Positions 35,212-44,932 of a stretch of DNA of 64,000 bases are shown here, in pieces. The stretch lies in contig NZ_BMKR01000001.1 of assembly GCF_014644435.1 (NCBI RefSeq), positions 248,001 through 312,000 of the forward strand. The letters are read 5' to 3'. The notes beneath the pieces were generated by a model, which made no database searches, had not been told where the DNA came from, and was given only the letters and a program-made list of their open reading frames with translations. Both the position numbers and the translations under genes were made by a program. Position 1 is the stretch's first letter. The number at the start of each line of letters is the position of its first letter. This DNA is from Paenibacillus albidus. GTDB lineage: Bacteria; Bacillota; Bacilli; Paenibacillales; Paenibacillaceae.

Positions 35212-36915
35212 TCACCACAACATCAGGCAGCCAAATGGCTCAATCTCCACGATCAGCCTGTCAGTGTTCCGGATAGTCATCCCGGACAGCAGATCGGTCA
35301 GTACATTTTTATCCGTACGGTAACGGCACAGCTCCAGATGATAGGGATTCGGGGAGTTGTTCAGAATCAATCCCATTTTGTCCTGTTCATTGCGCCGCAG
35401 ATATCCAAGCACATTGCGGTGCTCATCGGTGAACCAGGGCCGGAATGAACCTTTTTGCAGCACTTCATAACTCTTTCTTAAGTCGATCAGCTTCCGGTAC
35501 CATTGCTGCAATCCCGTATTCTGGTGCTGCTCCTCCCAAATCATCGGCTTTCTGCAGTGCGGATCAGTGGCTCCCTCCATGCCGACCTCATCACCGTAAT
35601 AGATCATCGGAATCCCGATATAAGTCATTTGAAAAAATACAGCCAGACGCATCCGCCGCACGGCTGTGTGTTCATGGTCCCAGCCCCGTCCTCCCTGCTT
35701 GCATGCCGTCAGAAACCGCAGGGTGTCATGGCTGCCGATCAGCTGGAACATCGCCGTGTTGGCCTGGTCGTTATAAAGGGCTTCATGGTGGAGCAGCTGC
35801 TCCATGAACTGAACAGGCCCCGTCGATTGCGCCGCAAAAAACTCCAGCATGTCATCACGGAGCAAATAGTTCATTCCGCCGTCGAACTGGTCTCCCCTTA
35901 GCCAGGGACCGGAAGCATGCATGATCTCGCCAATCAGCAGCAATTCGGGATTGCTCGCTTTAAGCTCCTGCCGGAACCGGGTCCAGAACTGCGGATTGAC
36001 CTCATTGGCCACATCCAGCCGCCAACCGTCAATTCCGGCTTCCCGCACCCAATATTTGGCCACAGCAATCATATAGTCGGCAGTCTCCGGGTGATTCAGA
36101 TTCAACTTGGGCATATGCGCTTCCGCTTTGGCGAACGTTTCGTAATTGGGTGCAGGCGTCTGCACAACCGGGTAATCCCGGAGAAAAAACCAGTCCTTGT
36201 AGGCAGAAGCTTCACCTTTTTCCAGCACATCTCTAAAAGCAAAAAAGGTATCCCCCGAGTGGTTGAACACCGCATCCAATATGACCTTAATGCCATGGGC
36301 GTGCGCATGATTCACCAGTTCCTTCAAGTCATGTAAATCCCCAAAAGCAGGATCAACGCTATAATAATCCGAGGTATTATATTTATGCTCGGACGGAGAA
36401 GCAAAAATCGGTGTCATATAGACGGTAGTAACGCCCAGTTCCTGGAGATACGGAATTTTGGCCGATATTCCTTGCAAATGACCCTGATGATAGCTGCTGG
36501 GATAGATCTGATACGCAACCGAACCCGGGGCCCAGGAAGGAATCTTTAAGGCCTCGGGATGATGTATGTACGCATATTGAAAAGAACCTGCACGTTCGCG
36601 GTTCCCGGATATTCCCCTCTCACCAAACCATACGAATTCTCCGGCCTCGCCCGCCACGTGGAAGAGATACCTGCTTCTTCTTGCAGCTGTCTCAAGTATA
36701 GCCTCATAAATCTCATAAGCACCGGCTGAGCCTATCCGCTCCATAGGTGTGGGCAGCTCGCTGCCCGGTGAATCATAACGGTCTGCGTGGAGCACCGTAC
36801 AGATCAAGCTGCGGCCCCCCTGTACAAACAACCTCAGCTTCAGCGTACCTTCTCCTACCGGAAAGGCAAACGGGTCTTCACTGGCATGAACCATAAACCA
36901 CTTGTGGGACATCAC
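35212..36915 (-). CDS. Cytoplasmic GH13 alpha-glucosidase (cyclomaltodextrinase/neopullulanase type)
   Basis: A 567-residue enzyme without a signal peptide. The N-terminal beta domain (about 1-120) is of the CBM34/early-set kind seen in GH13 subfamily 20. The barrel has GH13 regions I-IV: DAVFNHS, then WRLDVANEV with nucleophile Asp301, LIGEIMHA with acid/base Glu330, and GSHDTLRF with Asp397. Such enzymes hydrolyse cyclodextrins, pullulan and short maltooligosaccharides inside the cell. GTG start 8 nt after AAGGAG. Divergent from a LacI regulator and next to the igtZ-igtY pair, it probably opens the imported cyclic or branched products. Confidence 0.9.
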   Translation of the reverse strand: MMSHKWFMVHASEDPFAFPVGEGTLKLRLFVQGGRSLICTVLHADRYDSPGSELPTPMERIGSAGAYEIYEAILETAARRSRYLFHVAGEAGEFVWFGERGISGNRERAGSFQYAYIHHPEALKIPSWAPGSVAYQIYPSSYHQGHLQGISAKIPYLQELGVTTVYMTPIFASPSEHKYNTSDYYSVDPAFGDLHDLKELVNHAHAHGIKVILDAVFNHSGDTFFAFRDVLEKGEASAYKDWFFLRDYPVVQTPAPNYETFAKAEAHMPKLNLNHPETADYMIAVAKYWVREAGIDGWRLDVANEVNPQFWTRFRQELKASNPELLLIGEIMHASGPWLRGDQFDGGMNYLLRDDMLEFFAAQSTGPVQFMEQLLHHEALYNDQANTAMFQLIGSHDTLRFLTACKQGGRGWDHEHTAVRRMRLAVFFQMTYIGIPMIYYGDEVGMEGATDPHCRKPMIWEEQHQNTGLQQWYRKLIDLRKSYEVLQKGSFRPWFTDEHRNVLGYLRRNEQDKMGLILNNSPNPYHLELCRYRTDKNVLTDLLSGMTIRNTDRLIVEIEPFGCLMLW

Positions 36916-36979
36916 ATTCCATTCTCCTTTTATCTAATTCTTGTGTTCGTTTGATTTGTATTTCCGCCTGATAGAGGGC

Positions 36980-37009
36980 TTGCTAGATTTGTGTTATTAT
37001 GGATATAAA
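36980..37009 (+). promoter_or_regulatory. Probable sigma-A promoter of the LacI-type gene
   Basis: TTGCTA, an 18-bp spacer and TATAAA, 29 bp upstream of the start codon. Confidence 0.5.
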
Positions 37010-37038
37010 ATACCGCTTCCAGGTCAAGAGGGATTACG

Positions 37039-38052
37039 ATGAAAGTTACCATTTCGGATATTGCCAAAGCTGCCAATGTGGCCAAATCCACCGTATCGAA
37101 GGTGCTGAACGATTCACCCAAAATCTCCCGGGAAACGAAGCTCAGGGTCCGGCAGATCATGAAGGAAATGAATTATACCCCCAGCAGCATCGCTACGGGA
37201 TTGGCCCGGCAAAGCAGCTATAATATTGGCCTGCTGGTTGACATGTCCAAGGGAAGCGAATTCCTTAATCAGTTTTTCTATAACATCATCGGCGGAATCG
37301 AAAGTGTTATCGGTTCCCTAAAATACGAGCTTACGATCGCAAATGTCCAGCACAGCAGTCCGGAGGACCACTTCCTGAACAGACTCGTGCACAGTAAACG
37401 CGTGGACGGAATTATCGCCAACAATTCTGTGCTGACAGAGGCGCTGGCTGCAGAGCTGGACCGTCTGCAGTTCCCATATATCGCCATCGGCGAAATCCCG
37501 GCTCCGGGGAGCTGGGTGGATTTCGACAATGAACTCGGCGGGCGGATGCTGACCCAACATTTGCTGACCCAACGCTATTCGTCTATTGCTTTTATTGGCG
37601 GACAGCGGGACGAGAAGATTTTTACCCGCCGTTATAACGGGTATGCCCAGGCCTTGGAGCAATCCGGCCTTACTGCTTCGCAAGACCGGATTATAAACGG
37701 CAAGGCCGACGAGCATGAAGGCTACCGGGCTGCGCTTACGCTGCTGCAAAATCCCGACCGGCCGGATGCCATCGTCTGCATGACCAACTACGCCGCCTTC
37801 GGTGCACTGCAGGCGGCCCGCGAGCTTGGCATCAACGTCCCAGCGGAGTTAGGCATCGCTGCATTTGATGAGTATCCGCTGTCCCGTTACACCACCCCTC
37901 CTTTAACTTCACTTAATATTGATACTTTCAAGCTTGGCGTGTCTTCCGGGCATCTACTGATGGAGCGCATCAGCGGCGGAAGCGGGCTTCCCTCCCGGCA
38001 TTTGCTGCTGGAGCCGGAGCTGATCCTGCGGGAATCGACCACAAGAAATTGA
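37039..38052 (+). CDS. LacI-family transcriptional regulator next to the igt cluster
   Basis: A 337-residue repressor. The N-terminal HTH reads TISDIAKAANVAKSTVSKVL with the hinge sequence MNYTPSSIATGL. The periplasmic-binding-like sugar domain follows from about residue 60 (IGLLVDMSKGSE, AFDEYPLSRYTTPPLTS). It is divergent from the GH13 gene and ends 29 bp from igtZ, so it is the natural local regulator for starch-derived oligosaccharides. Its operator is not evident in the 123-bp divergent spacer. Confidence 0.92.
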   Translation: MKVTISDIAKAANVAKSTVSKVLNDSPKISRETKLRVRQIMKEMNYTPSSIATGLARQSSYNIGLLVDMSKGSEFLNQFFYNIIGGIESVIGSLKYELTIANVQHSSPEDHFLNRLVHSKRVDGIIANNSVLTEALAAELDRLQFPYIAIGEIPAPGSWVDFDNELGGRMLTQHLLTQRYSSIAFIGGQRDEKIFTRRYNGYAQALEQSGLTASQDRIINGKADEHEGYRAALTLLQNPDRPDAIVCMTNYAAFGALQAARELGINVPAELGIAAFDEYPLSRYTTPPLTSLNIDTFKLGVSSGHLLMERISGGSGLPSRHLLLEPELILRESTTRN

Positions 38053-38081
38053 TTCTATGCTCTACCCGCTGCCGAGTGCCG

Positions 38082-41000
38082 TTATTGATCCTTCCAGCGC
38101 AACACCGTCAGACTCACGGTCTGTGCCCCGCCGGAGGGGGTCAGCGTACGGTTGGCAATGTCTGCCCCGTTTGAAGTGCTCTCCACTGAAGCCCAGGTGC
38201 CGCGCGTCACCTTGTATTGAACAGCTGTTCCTGCCGGGAGATTCAGCGTAATCGAATATACGCCGTCGCTTCCTTTCATTAACTGGTACGCGGCATCTGC
38301 CGCATTCCAGCTGTTGAACGAGCCGGTCAGATAGACCGGACCGCTGCTTGGTGTCGTAGCGGGGACGTTCACCCTGAACGTAACACTGTCGGCCTGCGGT
38401 TCTCCGGCACTAATGCTGCTGTTCACCAGACTCCAGGTGCCGCCGTCAAAATGATAATTACTGCCGCCATTGTTGTCCCACGTGCCGGCCCCATTGTTAA
38501 AGGCTGCGGTCAGTCCGCTCGCGCTGCCCAATTCAACTGTGGCTGTGCTGTATCCGCTGAAAGCGGAGGCAGTCATAGGTACACCCGGTGTTGTAGTCCA
38601 GGTTGTGGCTCCATCCAGCTTGTAATGGATATACGAACTGCCAAAGGCGGAATTCTTGTAGTAGATCGTGGCCGTATTCCCAATCGGCGTTGGTGTCGGC
38701 GCTACCGTCGGCGTTGGTGTCGGCGCTACTGTAGCCGTTGGTGTCGGTGCTACCGTCGGCGTTGGCGTCGGTGCTACCGTCGGTGTTGGCGTCGGTGCTA
38801 CCGTCGGTGTTGGTGTTGGTGCTACCGTTGGCGTTGGCGTAGCAGTCGGTGAGGCCGATGGTGTTGCCGGGCCACCCGAGGTGATGTTGCCCGTTGGCGT
38901 GTAGGTCCAGGTGCCGGTGCCGAACAGGTAATTGCTGCCGCCGTTGCTGTCCCAGGTTCCGCTGCCGTTATTGAAGCAGGCTTCCAATTGGGCGGCAGAG
39001 CCGATATTGATAGTAATCTTGTGGTAACCGGCCACTTCGGAAGCCGGGATGGCCACTCCGGGCGAAGCCGTCCAGGTGCCGCCCGCCGGACGGTAATGAA
39101 TATAAGGCGTGGCATAACCTTTCTTATAGTACACCGTCACATTGTTTCCGGCCGGTGTCGTCGCCAAGGCGGCAATACTGAAACCGGACAAGTTGCCGGA
39201 TGCATCGTACGCTTTGACCTTATACTCATAAGCAGTGCTGGCAGCCAGGCCATTGTCTGTATACGAATTGGCTGTTGATGTGCCGATTTTGACGCCATTG
39301 CGGTAAATCTCATACCCTGCCACCCGGATATTATCCGTCGCGGTATCCCAGGTTAATTTGACGGATGAGGCGTTGACAACTGCGCCGCTCAGATTCGCCG
39401 GTGTACTTGGATTTTCCGTGTCAGGTACGTTAGGCTGATCCGTAATAAATGGATGTGTTCCTTCAATGGTCCCCTGCACGTTTTCGGTATATTTCCCATT
39501 TTCCAGATTGTATTTGCCCGCTCCAACGAACACCTGCTGGATATCGCTGCGGGTTACATTTCCTTTGGTATCCGTTGCTTCAATATAGTAATCAAGCAGT
39601 TGATCACGGTAATCGGAAATATAACTGAAATAGAGATTGCCGATGTCGGTGGCAGGCACTTTTTCCATAATCACTTTGCTGCCGGGCTGCCAATCCACGC
39701 CATTGATATCTGCGCTGAGGTCACGCACCTGCATCGGATACGTCTGCCATTCCCCTACTTTGTCCGGGTCAATACCGGATACTCCCGAAGCAGCCAAAGC
39801 GGCAGGATCATACACCTTAAAGGTATTGTCGGCCGCATCCGCCGTCTTATCGCGGTGGGCCCTCACTTTGACCTTGATGTCGCTGATGCCGCTGGTGTCA
39901 TAGGCATACGTATAGATGGAGAAGACATTATTGAAATGCTGGAGTGTCCAGCCTTCCGCCTTGCTGACATTAGCACTGCCAGGGTTGTAAGGATAACGCT
40001 GCGGCCACCATACAGACGGAGCGGTCTTATCTTTAGCCAGATTCTGGTTCACATAAGGTTTGGAGAAGAATAGGGATTGGTTAAAAGACAACGCCGGCTT
40101 CACACTGTCATCCACATTCTCGTCATAATAGCCGAACCCCGAATCCATGGCAGGAAGCAGGAAATACCAGGCCAGCTCTGCAGGATTGGCTCCCCCGGCA
40201 TAATCATTCGCCACATTGCCTTTCACCGGAAAAGACAGCATCCAAGGATTCAGCTGATTGCCGTCAAACGTGATTTCTTTATCCAGCGCCGTAGTCGGCT
40301 TCCAGTGGTTGGGATGATCATCCAGCCAGATTTGCTCGGCGGTTTGAGCATAGTTCAAGGATGCCTGAAGCAGGGCAAAATTCCGTTCCAGATAATGGTA
40401 GCCTTTTTCAAAAGAAACGGTCATGCCGTCTTCGATCCCCGAGAGGTTTTTTTTCGGGGCCAAAGTGGTGCCATTCACCTGATTAAAAGCAGCAAATTGC
40501 CCTTTCCATATCCCAAACGGCAAATGCCAATGATACCAGGTCGGATCAGAAGAGGAGTCGCGGGTATCAATCCAGGAACCATCCTGTACATGCACTACGT
40601 CCGAAGCGGCCGGAGTGTTGCTCTTCAGATACTCATCAATTCCCATCCCGGTCACGCCGCTGTCGGCATACGTCACATTTCCCGCATTACGCCAAGTCTC
40701 CTCAGAACCGGCACGGCCGGAGGAATTATCCCCGTCATGGGCGACCACAAAAATTTGTTTTTGCGCCACCAGATTCTCAAACGGCTTCAGCGCATCAGCT
40801 TTGACCTCACCCAGATACCCCTCTTTCCACGATTCGGCCTGGGCGACCGGAACACCTACCACCTTCGATTCCGCGCCGGTGCCCGGGTCTACATAACGGA
40901 CCCAGTGGGCGGTCGAAGCAAACGGATATTTGTTATGCACCACCTGCTGTTCATTGAACATGGATTCACTGACCCAGGAGCCGGCGGTACTGACATTCTG

Positions 41001-41861
41001 CAGATCACTCCGGTTGGGCGGGGAGACCATGGTATCCGCTCCGGGGCTGTTCAGCAGCGGATAGTCCTTCAGCGTGCGGGAGAAATGATTGTTGCCGATG
41101 ACCGACCACTGAATCCCCAGCTTCTCCAGTACCGGAATGATACGTTCGGAGAATCCCAGTTCCGTAGGGAAGAAACCTTTGGAAGACTTATAATCATTCC
41201 CCAAAAAATACGGCTGAGCCAGCGTAGCTCCATGATTGATCATATCCTTCAGCAGATAATCGTTCCCCACCAGCGGCCCCATGGTATGGTGGCCCGAGAA
41301 ATGGACCATATCCATGGTGTTTTTCCCATTGCTGGTCTTAAGCGAATTATAGGCTGACTTCCAGGGAGTTCCCCAGGCAGGATTGTTGTACCCGCTGATG
41401 TTGCCGCGTTGAATGATATTATTGACATTATTCACGACAGAGCCGGACATTGTAACATGCATCTGCGCCTGCGGATGGTTGCTGCGCAGCGTATTCGCTA
41501 CGCTCCAGGGCCAGCTTAGATAAGCGCCGGTCTTGGCATGGTGCGAATAATACGAGACCAGATCGTCGTGCGGCATCGGGGAACCGTTCGGTAAATAATA
41601 GGGGTATAAGGGCGGCGGACTCTGCTTCAGCTGAATGACATCCCCGTCATACGTGTAGCGGATCGGGCTGCCTACAGCGGCTGAATTGTAGGCGTTCACA
41701 TCATAATAGGCCCAGAAATTCGGCATATGGTTATGATAGACATGCGTTGCGGCAATATCTGCCGAGACTAAAGTAGCCGTTGTCTGTGCAAGCAGGAAGA
41801 GACTTAGCAAGGAGGCGGCAATTTTACGCCATTGACCGGAAGGATGCACGGCAATCCTCAA
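38082..41861 (-). CDS. igtZ: Secreted GH119-type alpha-amylase with FnIII, CBM25 x2 and CBM20 (IgtZ-like)
   Basis: A 1259-residue secreted protein. Signal peptide at about 1-34; catalytic part to about 800; FnIII at 812-900; CBM25 at 905-995; a PTPTVA repeat linker at 1000-1058; second CBM25 at 1060-1150; CBM20 at 1162-1259. The catalytic part is not GH13. It begins HVYHNHMPNFWAY, like GH57 region 1, and has FFPTELGFSE (Glu234) and VVAHDGDNS (Asp376). As I recall, Glu231 and Asp373 were predicted as catalytic in the Bacillus circulans GH119 enzyme IgtZ; the spacing of 142 is identical. TTG start directly after AAAGGGG. Downstream of igtY. Confidence 0.85.
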   Translation of the reverse strand: MRIAVHPSGQWRKIAASLLSLFLLAQTTATLVSADIAATHVYHNHMPNFWAYYDVNAYNSAAVGSPIRYTYDGDVIQLKQSPPPLYPYYLPNGSPMPHDDLVSYYSHHAKTGAYLSWPWSVANTLRSNHPQAQMHVTMSGSVVNNVNNIIQRGNISGYNNPAWGTPWKSAYNSLKTSNGKNTMDMVHFSGHHTMGPLVGNDYLLKDMINHGATLAQPYFLGNDYKSSKGFFPTELGFSERIIPVLEKLGIQWSVIGNNHFSRTLKDYPLLNSPGADTMVSPPNRSDLQNVSTAGSWVSESMFNEQQVVHNKYPFASTAHWVRYVDPGTGAESKVVGVPVAQAESWKEGYLGEVKADALKPFENLVAQKQIFVVAHDGDNSSGRAGSEETWRNAGNVTYADSGVTGMGIDEYLKSNTPAASDVVHVQDGSWIDTRDSSSDPTWYHWHLPFGIWKGQFAAFNQVNGTTLAPKKNLSGIEDGMTVSFEKGYHYLERNFALLQASLNYAQTAEQIWLDDHPNHWKPTTALDKEITFDGNQLNPWMLSFPVKGNVANDYAGGANPAELAWYFLLPAMDSGFGYYDENVDDSVKPALSFNQSLFFSKPYVNQNLAKDKTAPSVWWPQRYPYNPGSANVSKAEGWTLQHFNNVFSIYTYAYDTSGISDIKVKVRAHRDKTADAADNTFKVYDPAALAASGVSGIDPDKVGEWQTYPMQVRDLSADINGVDWQPGSKVIMEKVPATDIGNLYFSYISDYRDQLLDYYIEATDTKGNVTRSDIQQVFVGAGKYNLENGKYTENVQGTIEGTHPFITDQPNVPDTENPSTPANLSGAVVNASSVKLTWDTATDNIRVAGYEIYRNGVKIGTSTANSYTDNGLAASTAYEYKVKAYDASGNLSGFSIAALATTPAGNNVTVYYKKGYATPYIHYRPAGGTWTASPGVAIPASEVAGYHKITINIGSAAQLEACFNNGSGTWDSNGGSNYLFGTGTWTYTPTGNITSGGPATPSASPTATPTPTVAPTPTPTVAPTPTPTVAPTPTPTVAPTPTATVAPTPTPTVAPTPTPIGNTATIYYKNSAFGSSYIHYKLDGATTWTTTPGVPMTASAFSGYSTATVELGSASGLTAAFNNGAGTWDNNGGSNYHFDGGTWSLVNSSISAGEPQADSVTFRVNVPATTPSSGPVYLTGSFNSWNAADAAYQLMKGSDGVYSITLNLPAGTAVQYKVTRGTWASVESTSNGADIANRTLTPSGGAQTVSLTVLRWKDQ
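38091..39110 (-). repeat. 3' module shared with igtY (copy in igtZ)
   Basis: About 1 kb encoding CBM25-linker-CBM25-CBM20 is nearly identical to 41950-42965 in igtY. The outer 600 bp differ by only a few bases; the linker differs in repeat number. Confidence 0.9.
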
Positions 41862-41908
41862 CCCCTTTCGATTTCATGACAGTGGTAGTTTTGTCGTTAT
41901 TTAATACT

Positions 41909-41941
41909 CGGGGAGTGTTCAGATCCTCCTGACACTCCCCG
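41909..41941 (-). other. Intercistronic hairpin between igtY and igtZ
   Basis: A 10-bp perfect stem (CGGGGAGTGT with its complement) around a 13-nt loop, 9 bp after the igtY stop. On the minus strand it is followed by AGTATTAAAT rather than a T run. It may partly terminate or protect the igtY message and so reduce igtZ. Confidence 0.6.
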
Positions 41942-41949
41942 AATGTATA

Positions 41950-42965
41950 GTTATTGATCCTTCCAGCGCAACACCGTCAGACTCACGGTCTGTGCCCCGC
42001 CGGAGGGGGTCAGCGTACGGTTGGCAATGTCTGCCCCGTTTGAAGTGCTCTCCACTGAAGCCCAGGTGCCGCGCGTCACCTTGTATTGAACGGCTGTTCC
42101 TGCCGGGAGATTCAGCGTAATCGAATATACGCCGTCGCTTCCTTTCGTCAGCTGGTACGCGGCATCTGCCGCATTCCAGCTGTTGAACGAGCCGGTCAGA
42201 TAGACCGGACCGCTGCTTGGTGTCGTAGCGGGGACGTTCACCCTGAACGTAACACTGTCGGCCTGCGGCTCTCCGGCACTGATGCTGCTGTTCACCAGAC
42301 TCCAGGTGCCGCCGTCAAAATGATAATTACTGCCGCCATTGTTGTCCCACGTGCCGGCCCCATTGTTAAAGGCTGCGGTCAGTCCGCTTGCACTGCCCAA
42401 TTCAACTGTGGCTGTGCTGTATCCGCTGAAAGCGGAGGCAGTCATAGGTACACCCGGTGTTGTAGTCCAGGTTGTGGCTCCATCCAGCTTGTAATGGATA
42501 TAGGAGCTGCCAAAGGCGGAATTCTTGTAGTAGATCGTGGCCGTATTCCCAATCGGCGTTGGCGTTGGCGCCACCGTTGGTGTTGGCGTCGGCGCTACTG
42601 TAGCCGTTGGTGTCGGCGCTACCGTCGGTGTTGGTGTTGGTGCTACCGTCGGTGTTGCCGTTGGGGCTACTGTCGGCGTTGGCGTAGCAGTCGGTGAGGC
42701 CGTTGGCGTTACCGGGCCACCCGAGGTGATGTTGCCCGTTGGCGTGTAGGTCCAGGTGCCGGTGCCGAACAGATAATTGCTGCCGCCGTTGCTGTCCCAG
42801 GTACTGCCGCCATTATTGAAGCAGGCTTCAAGCTGGGTGGCTGAACCGATGTTGATGGTGATCTTGTTATAACCTGCGACTTCCGAAGCCGGGATGGCCA
42901 CTCCGGGCGAAGTCGTCCAGGTACCGCCCACCGGACGGTAATGAATATAAGGCGTAACATAACCT
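41950..42965 (-). repeat. 3' module shared with igtZ (copy in igtY)
   Basis: Counterpart of 38091-39110, same orientation, encoding the same CBM25-linker-CBM25-CBM20 tail. Confidence 0.9.
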
Positions 42966-44932
42966 TGTTTATAGTAGATCGTCACACTGTTGCCTGCCGG
43001 TGTAATTATCGCAGCGGCGGCGCTGAGGAGCGACAGGTTGCCGGCGGCATCCAGAGCTTTTACCGTGTAGCTGTAAGTTGTACTGCCTAATAACCCGGTG
43101 TCGGTGTAAGAAGTGGAAGCCGTCGTTCCAACCTTTACACCATTGCGATACACTTCATATCCGGTCACGCCCACGTTGTCGGTGGAGGCGGTCCAGCTGA
43201 TCAGTGCACTGGATGCATTTTGCACTACAGCCGTAACATTGGAAGGTACTGTCGGCGCTTCAGTGTCCGTGATCTGAGGCTGTTTGGCATAGATTTTAGC
43301 CGCATTGGCCCCTACGCTTACTGTGATCTGCTTGCCGGTTACACCGCCGGCCTGTACGGTTACCGTATCCGAGGTGTTCAACTGATTAACCAGCACTGTT
43401 CCTGCCGTAAGTGTGCTCTCCGCACGCAGTGGGATGGTTACCGTCTGCGTACCGCCGGAAGCATTGCTGAACACGGAGATGACCTCCTGTCCGACATTCG
43501 TGCCGCTGTCAATCCGGCGGGAGAAGGCATACAGATTCTGCGCGGACCACATTTCACGCTGGGTGCCTGTGCGCAGGGCGGCGAAATTTTTGCGGATGGT
43601 GTTCAGCTTCGCTACGTATTGATAAGTGCTTGTATCCTCCTTAAAATAATTCTCCTGCACGTTGCCGTTTGCATCGCGCTTCACCATCGACCACCGGTTC
43701 CAGGTATCGGCAATGCCGCCGGTGATAATTTGTCCGTTGCCGTTGCCTTTGTTCTGTTCCGTCCCCTGAAACACAACAGGCGTGCCGCGCACGGTAAAGA
43801 TAAAGGTTAACGCATTCTGGAGCTTGGCTACACTCCCGCCTGCTTCGGTCAGGAAGCGGTTGCGGTCATGATTGTCGATAAAGGTGACCATATGGCCCGC
43901 ATTCCCGTTATAGTAGGAGTCCTGGGCCAATGTGCTTTTGACAGTAGATTCAAAAGATTGCCCATAGGCAAAGCTGTTCAGCACGGAGAAGAACAACGGG
44001 AAGTCCAGCATCCCCCACTCCTTGTTCTGACCGACCCAACGCGAGACAAATTCGGCATTGCCGTCAAAGTTCTCGCCAAAGGTGTTCACGCCGAGCAGAT
44101 TTTGCAGCTCTCCGATATCCGTCGGCTTCATCAGCTTGGCCGCATCCACACGTGCGCCATCGGCTCCCGTATAGTCGAACCAATTCTTAATGGAACCGAA
44201 TATTGCAGCTTTGGCCGCAGGCACATCAAAATCGATATCATCCAGCCCGGCCAAATCATGGTTCTCCATGTAATCCTGTGCCCACTGGTCATATCTGCCA
44301 TCCGCGAGACTCCAGTTAATATCCCCGTTATGGTGGTACCACGCCGGATTGTTAAACGGAGCGGCCGGCTGCAGGCTGGGAATATCATAATAAGTCTGGG
44401 TCCCCAGCATATAATCGCCGATATGGTTCGGAACCACATCAATGACGACCTTAATGCCAAGCGCATGGGCAGCGTCTACCAGCTCCTTCAGCTTTTCCTT
44501 GGTTCCAAAATAAGGATTCGCTTTATTCGGATCCTTGACGTTATACCCGTGGTAGGCGGTATTTTTCCCCGTTCCGTTATTGTCCCGGCTGGTTACCTGC
44601 GGTTCAGCGACCGGAGAAATCCAGATGGCGGTGTAGCCCATATTGTGGATGTAGGGGAGTTTATCGATAACCCCCTGCCAGTCCCCGCCTTTCATATAAC
44701 GAAAATCCTCTTCCGAAGTCTCCCCATACCGGATAGCGGTCCCCGTAGCATTATTCGAGGAATCTCCGTCATGGAAGCGGTCAACCATAATCTGATAGAT
44801 GGTGTCGTTCTCGTTAACGGTTCCGATACTGGCTGCTTGAACCGTTTGTGGGGCAGCTACAAATAATTGGATGGCAATTGAAAGAATCATTGATGTGATC
44901 AGAAGGGGCGCAAGCCATTTTTTACGTTTCAT
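41951..44932 (-). CDS. igtY: Secreted GH13 isocyclomaltooligosaccharide glucanotransferase (IgtY-like)
   Basis: A 993-residue secreted enzyme. Signal peptide ends near VQAAS (residue 35). GH13 barrel with DVVPNH (region I), GARVDAAKLM (nucleophile Asp263), FGENFDG (acid/base Glu287) and FIDNHDRNRF (Asp356). Then come an all-beta C domain, FnIII (about 556-645), CBM25 (647-735), PT-repeat linker, CBM25 (793-890) and CBM20 (897-993). Length, domain order and the following GH119 gene match IgtY of a Bacillus circulans strain, which makes cyclic maltooligosaccharides closed by an alpha-1,6 bond. A plain alpha-amylase is the alternative. GGGAGATGAGGA precedes the ATG. Confidence 0.82.
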   Translation of the reverse strand: MKRKKWLAPLLITSMILSIAIQLFVAAPQTVQAASIGTVNENDTIYQIMVDRFHDGDSSNNATGTAIRYGETSEEDFRYMKGGDWQGVIDKLPYIHNMGYTAIWISPVAEPQVTSRDNNGTGKNTAYHGYNVKDPNKANPYFGTKEKLKELVDAAHALGIKVVIDVVPNHIGDYMLGTQTYYDIPSLQPAAPFNNPAWYHHNGDINWSLADGRYDQWAQDYMENHDLAGLDDIDFDVPAAKAAIFGSIKNWFDYTGADGARVDAAKLMKPTDIGELQNLLGVNTFGENFDGNAEFVSRWVGQNKEWGMLDFPLFFSVLNSFAYGQSFESTVKSTLAQDSYYNGNAGHMVTFIDNHDRNRFLTEAGGSVAKLQNALTFIFTVRGTPVVFQGTEQNKGNGNGQIITGGIADTWNRWSMVKRDANGNVQENYFKEDTSTYQYVAKLNTIRKNFAALRTGTQREMWSAQNLYAFSRRIDSGTNVGQEVISVFSNASGGTQTVTIPLRAESTLTAGTVLVNQLNTSDTVTVQAGGVTGKQITVSVGANAAKIYAKQPQITDTEAPTVPSNVTAVVQNASSALISWTASTDNVGVTGYEVYRNGVKVGTTASTSYTDTGLLGSTTYSYTVKALDAAGNLSLLSAAAAIITPAGNSVTIYYKQGYVTPYIHYRPVGGTWTTSPGVAIPASEVAGYNKITINIGSATQLEACFNNGGSTWDSNGGSNYLFGTGTWTYTPTGNITSGGPVTPTASPTATPTPTVAPTATPTVAPTPTPTVAPTPTATVAPTPTPTVAPTPTPIGNTATIYYKNSAFGSSYIHYKLDGATTWTTTPGVPMTASAFSGYSTATVELGSASGLTAAFNNGAGTWDNNGGSNYHFDGGTWSLVNSSISAGEPQADSVTFRVNVPATTPSSGPVYLTGSFNSWNAADAAYQLTKGSDGVYSITLNLPAGTAVQYKVTRGTWASVESTSNGADIANRTLTPSGGAQTVSLTVLRWKDQ

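Noticed and set aside
36916..37038. Operator of the igt-linked LacI protein in the divergent spacer
   Set aside because: I looked for a palindrome like GAAACCGGTTTC and found none; only a promoter is supported.
38680..38860. Tandem GGTGTCGGCGCTACCGTC-type repeats taken as a regulatory array
   Set aside because: They encode the PT-rich linker of igtZ in frame; the same holds for igtY at about 42560-42720.
40077..41357. 426-codon plus-strand frame opposite igtZ
   Set aside because: Antisense shadow: no ribosome site, no recognisable domain, and the minus strand encodes a convincing secreted GH119-type protein.
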